From NCBI GenBank assembly GCA_964525555.1, contig CAZGHN010000015.1:1-58252 (forward strand): DNA of 58,252 nucleotides, written 5' to 3'. A model generated the notes under the pieces. That model was given only the letters and a program-made list of their open reading frames with translations, was not told the DNA's origin and did not search any database. Positions 56,460 through 58,252 of this stretch are shown in pieces. Position 1 is the stretch's first letter. Each line of letters starts with the position of its first letter. Source of the DNA: JAFGHJ01 sp964525555. GTDB lineage: Bacteria; Hydrothermota; UBA3072. Made by a program: the position numbers and the translations under genes.

Positions 56460-58252
56460 ACCGATAAGCGAGAAAGATGCGCTAAAACTGATTGATAAAT
56501 ATCTAGAGAATGAATCACCAGGGATTGGACTGGTTGAAGGAAGAATAGTTAAGATTACAGACAATGAAGTTTTGGTTAATGTTGGCTTAAAATCCGAGGG
56601 TGTTATACCTATCGAGGATTTTGATTCTGTTTCCGACTTTTCTGTTGGAGATGTTATTGATGTGTATCTTGATGATATAGGTGGGTCCCAGGGGCTTGCA
56701 ACTATTTCGAAGAAGAAAGCAGATTTTATTAAGGTTTGGGATCAGGTAAAAGAAGCTCATAAAGAAGACACTCCTGTTGAATGTGAGGTGGTAAGAAGAG
56801 TTAAGGGCGGCTTTATGGTAAAAGTTTTTGGAACAGAGGCTTTTCTTCCGGGGTCTCAAATTGATTTAAAGCCTGCAAGGGAGTTAGATATAGATGTTGG
56901 TGACAAATTTGATGTAAGAATAATAAAAGTGAACTTTAAAAGAAGAAATATAGTGGTATCCAGAAGAGTTCTTTTGAGTGAAAAACAGGAAGCAAGAGTT
57001 AAGGAGTTTTTAGAAGAGATTGAAGAAGGTCAGATAGTGGAAGGGACAGTTAAGAATATCACAGAGTTTGGGGCTTTTATAGAGCTGGATGGTATAGATG
57101 GTCTTTTGCATATAACTGATATGTCTTGGAGAAGAATCAATCATCCTTCCGAAATGCTTTCTATTGGCGATACTATAAAGGTCAAGGTTAAGGAGGTGGA
57201 TGAAGATTCCAAGAGAGTATCTTTAGGCTTAAAACAATTAAAACCAGATCCTTGGAAGAATGTAATGGAGCGTTATCAGATTGGTAATCAGGTTAAAGGA
57301 AAGGTAGTTTCTCTTACTGATTATGGCGCTTTTATAGAACTTGATTCAGGTATCGAAGGGCTAATACATGTTTCTGAAATGTCCTGGACTAAACATATAA
57401 AGCATCCGTCTGAAGTTATGAAGGTTGGTCAAGAGATAGAAGCTATTGTGTTGGAAGTGGATGAAAAAGCTCGTAAAATTTCTTTAGGTTTACGTCAAGC
57501 GGTTCCTGACCCATGGGAGGATGTAGGGGAAAAGTATCCTGTCGGTTCTGTTGTTAAAGGTAAAGTAGTCAATCTTACTTCTTTTGGAGCTTTCATTCAA
57601 TTGGAAGAAGGTGTTGAAGGATTACTTCATATATCTGATATATCCTGGACCCAAAGGATTAATCATCCCAGAGACGTCCTTGATAAAGGTAAGACAATCA
57701 AATGTGAAGTTCTATCGGTTGATGTGGGGGAAAGGCGTATTTCTTTGGGATTAAAACAGCTTAAGGATGACCCGTTGAGGATCTTTGCGGAGAAGTATCC
57801 TGTTGATAGCAATATTATAGGTACTATCTTTGAAATGCTCCCGAGAGGTGTGATAGTTTCGCTTGGAAAAGGATTAAAGGGTTTTGTACCATTTTCGCAT
57901 CTAACAAAGAAAAATATCAAGAAACCAGAGGAAGGTTATTCGTTGGGAGATAAGTTGAAGTTAAAGGTTATAGAAATCGATGTGGATAGGCGAAATGTGG
58001 TTCTTTCGGAGCGTGAGTATCAAAAAGAACAAAAAGAAAAGGTCGAGGAATTAAAGAAGAAAAAAGAAGAACTGGGAGAAATTGTTGAAGAGGACGAAAT
58101 TATTCCGGAAGAATTCGCGGATGAAATGGAAGCCGAAGTCGATACAGAAGAGAGTTCCGCAATAGAAGAAGAACCCGTAGTCGAAGAGGATGAAGAAGAG
58201 GTAGAGGAAGAAGCAAAAGAGCCCGAATCTGAAGAGGAAACCGAGGTTGAAG
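56431..58252 (+). CDS. rpsA: 30S ribosomal protein S1 (3' end cut by window edge)
   Basis: 607 codons from ATG 56431 to the right edge with no stop. AAGGAGG lies about ten bases before the ATG. Six S1 repeats are visible, the central ones most regular: EGTVKNITEFGAFIELDG-DGLLHITDMSW, GKVVSLTDYGAFIELD and GKVVNLTSFGAFIQLEEG. The last 60 codons are a very acidic Glu-rich tail not usual in E. coli S1. S1 helps mRNA bind the ribosome. It starts 29 bases inside ispH; in some clostridia the two are fused, here they are separate frames. Confidence 0.93.
   Translation, partial: MNEELNSIIEPISEKDALKLIDKYLENESPGIGLVEGRIVKITDNEVLVNVGLKSEGVIPIEDFDSVSDFSVGDVIDVYLDDIGGSQGLATISKKKADFIKVWDQVKEAHKEDTPVECEVVRRVKGGFMVKVFGTEAFLPGSQIDLKPARELDIDVGDKFDVRIIKVNFKRRNIVVSRRVLLSEKQEARVKEFLEEIEEGQIVEGTVKNITEFGAFIELDGIDGLLHITDMSWRRINHPSEMLSIGDTIKVKVKEVDEDSKRVSLGLKQLKPDPWKNVMERYQIGNQVKGKVVSLTDYGAFIELDSGIEGLIHVSEMSWTKHIKHPSEVMKVGQEIEAIVLEVDEKARKISLGLRQAVPDPWEDVGEKYPVGSVVKGKVVNLTSFGAFIQLEEGVEGLLHISDISWTQRINHPRDVLDKGKTIKCEVLSVDVGERRISLGLKQLKDDPLRIFAEKYPVDSNIIGTIFEMLPRGVIVSLGKGLKGFVPFSHLTKKNIKKPEEGYSLGDKLKLKVIEIDVDRRNVVLSEREYQKEQKEKVEELKKKKEELGEIVEEDEIIPEEFADEMEAEVDTEESSAIEEEPVVEEDEEEVEEEAKEPESEEETEVE

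Overview
This window looks like chromosomal DNA from an uncultured, AT-rich, probably anaerobic bacterium with two membranes. The diderm inference rests on an ExbB-ExbD-TonB set, a lipoprotein with signal peptidase II, and a likely outer-membrane protein. The anaerobic inference rests on a cytoplasmic [NiFe] hydrogenase, a flavodiiron protein and the absence of respiratory genes. Genes are tightly packed in short operons, often overlapping by 1 to 30 bases. Intergenic gaps are filled with several families of short dispersed word-like repeats. I see no integrase, transposase, phage or CRISPR array. The phylum cannot be fixed from this sequence alone; gene content and repeat style resemble candidate phyla such as WOR-3/TA06-like lineages, which is a weak inference.

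Layout. 1-3416: a YVTN beta-propeller lipoprotein cut by the left edge, a divergent CDP-alcohol phosphatidyltransferase-like protein, a PAS-GGDEF diguanylate cyclase and a HAD phosphatase. 3611-7305: a DUF2339/DUF3999 membrane pair plus a Lys-rich membrane protein. 7459-15417: two methyltransferases, an FAD oxidoreductase, two GNAT acetyltransferases, LspA, glutamine-dependent NAD synthetase, a CDF-like transporter and small membrane proteins. 15392-17437 (minus): a secreted sialate O-acetylesterase with its own promoter and a candidate operator.

17705-31874 is the most unusual region. One run of closely spaced genes encodes a PAS histidine kinase, a response regulator with DUF4388-like and roadblock-like parts, a roadblock/LC7 protein, a V4R-like protein, the small and large subunits of a cytoplasmic [NiFe] hydrogenase, and a 2x[4Fe-4S] ferredoxin. 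A COG2229-type small GTPase follows. Then come a sigma-54 activator, a membrane histidine kinase, a receiver protein, a GAF-PAS kinase with a decayed ATPase domain and a REC-PAS-kinase-REC-REC hybrid. Hydrogen metabolism is apparently wired into roadblock/GTPase and phosphorelay signalling.

32140-39187: an M42 aminopeptidase, a Ca2+/Na+ antiporter, and an FMN-riboswitch-controlled riboflavin operon (ribD-ribE-ribBA-ribH) continuing into nusB and a phosphoesterase. 39467-45833: maf, mtnA, a predicted beta-barrel protein, comEA; then adenosine-specific kinase, a dUTPase/dCTP deaminase-like protein, ArsC, nicotinamidase and flavodiiron protein. 45976-46409: tRNA-Gly, tRNA-Cys and rpsT behind one promoter. 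53889-46396 (minus): an eight-gene operon exbB-exbD-tonB-Na/Pi-scpA-recJ-rodA-comF. 54318-58252: cmk-plsC-ispH-rpsA, the last cut by the right edge.

Sigma70-type promoters (TTGACA, 16-17 nt, TATAAT-like) are easy to see. At several genes the -10 box ends only 5 to 9 bases before the start codon with no Shine-Dalgarno, suggesting leaderless mRNAs alongside normally led ones.
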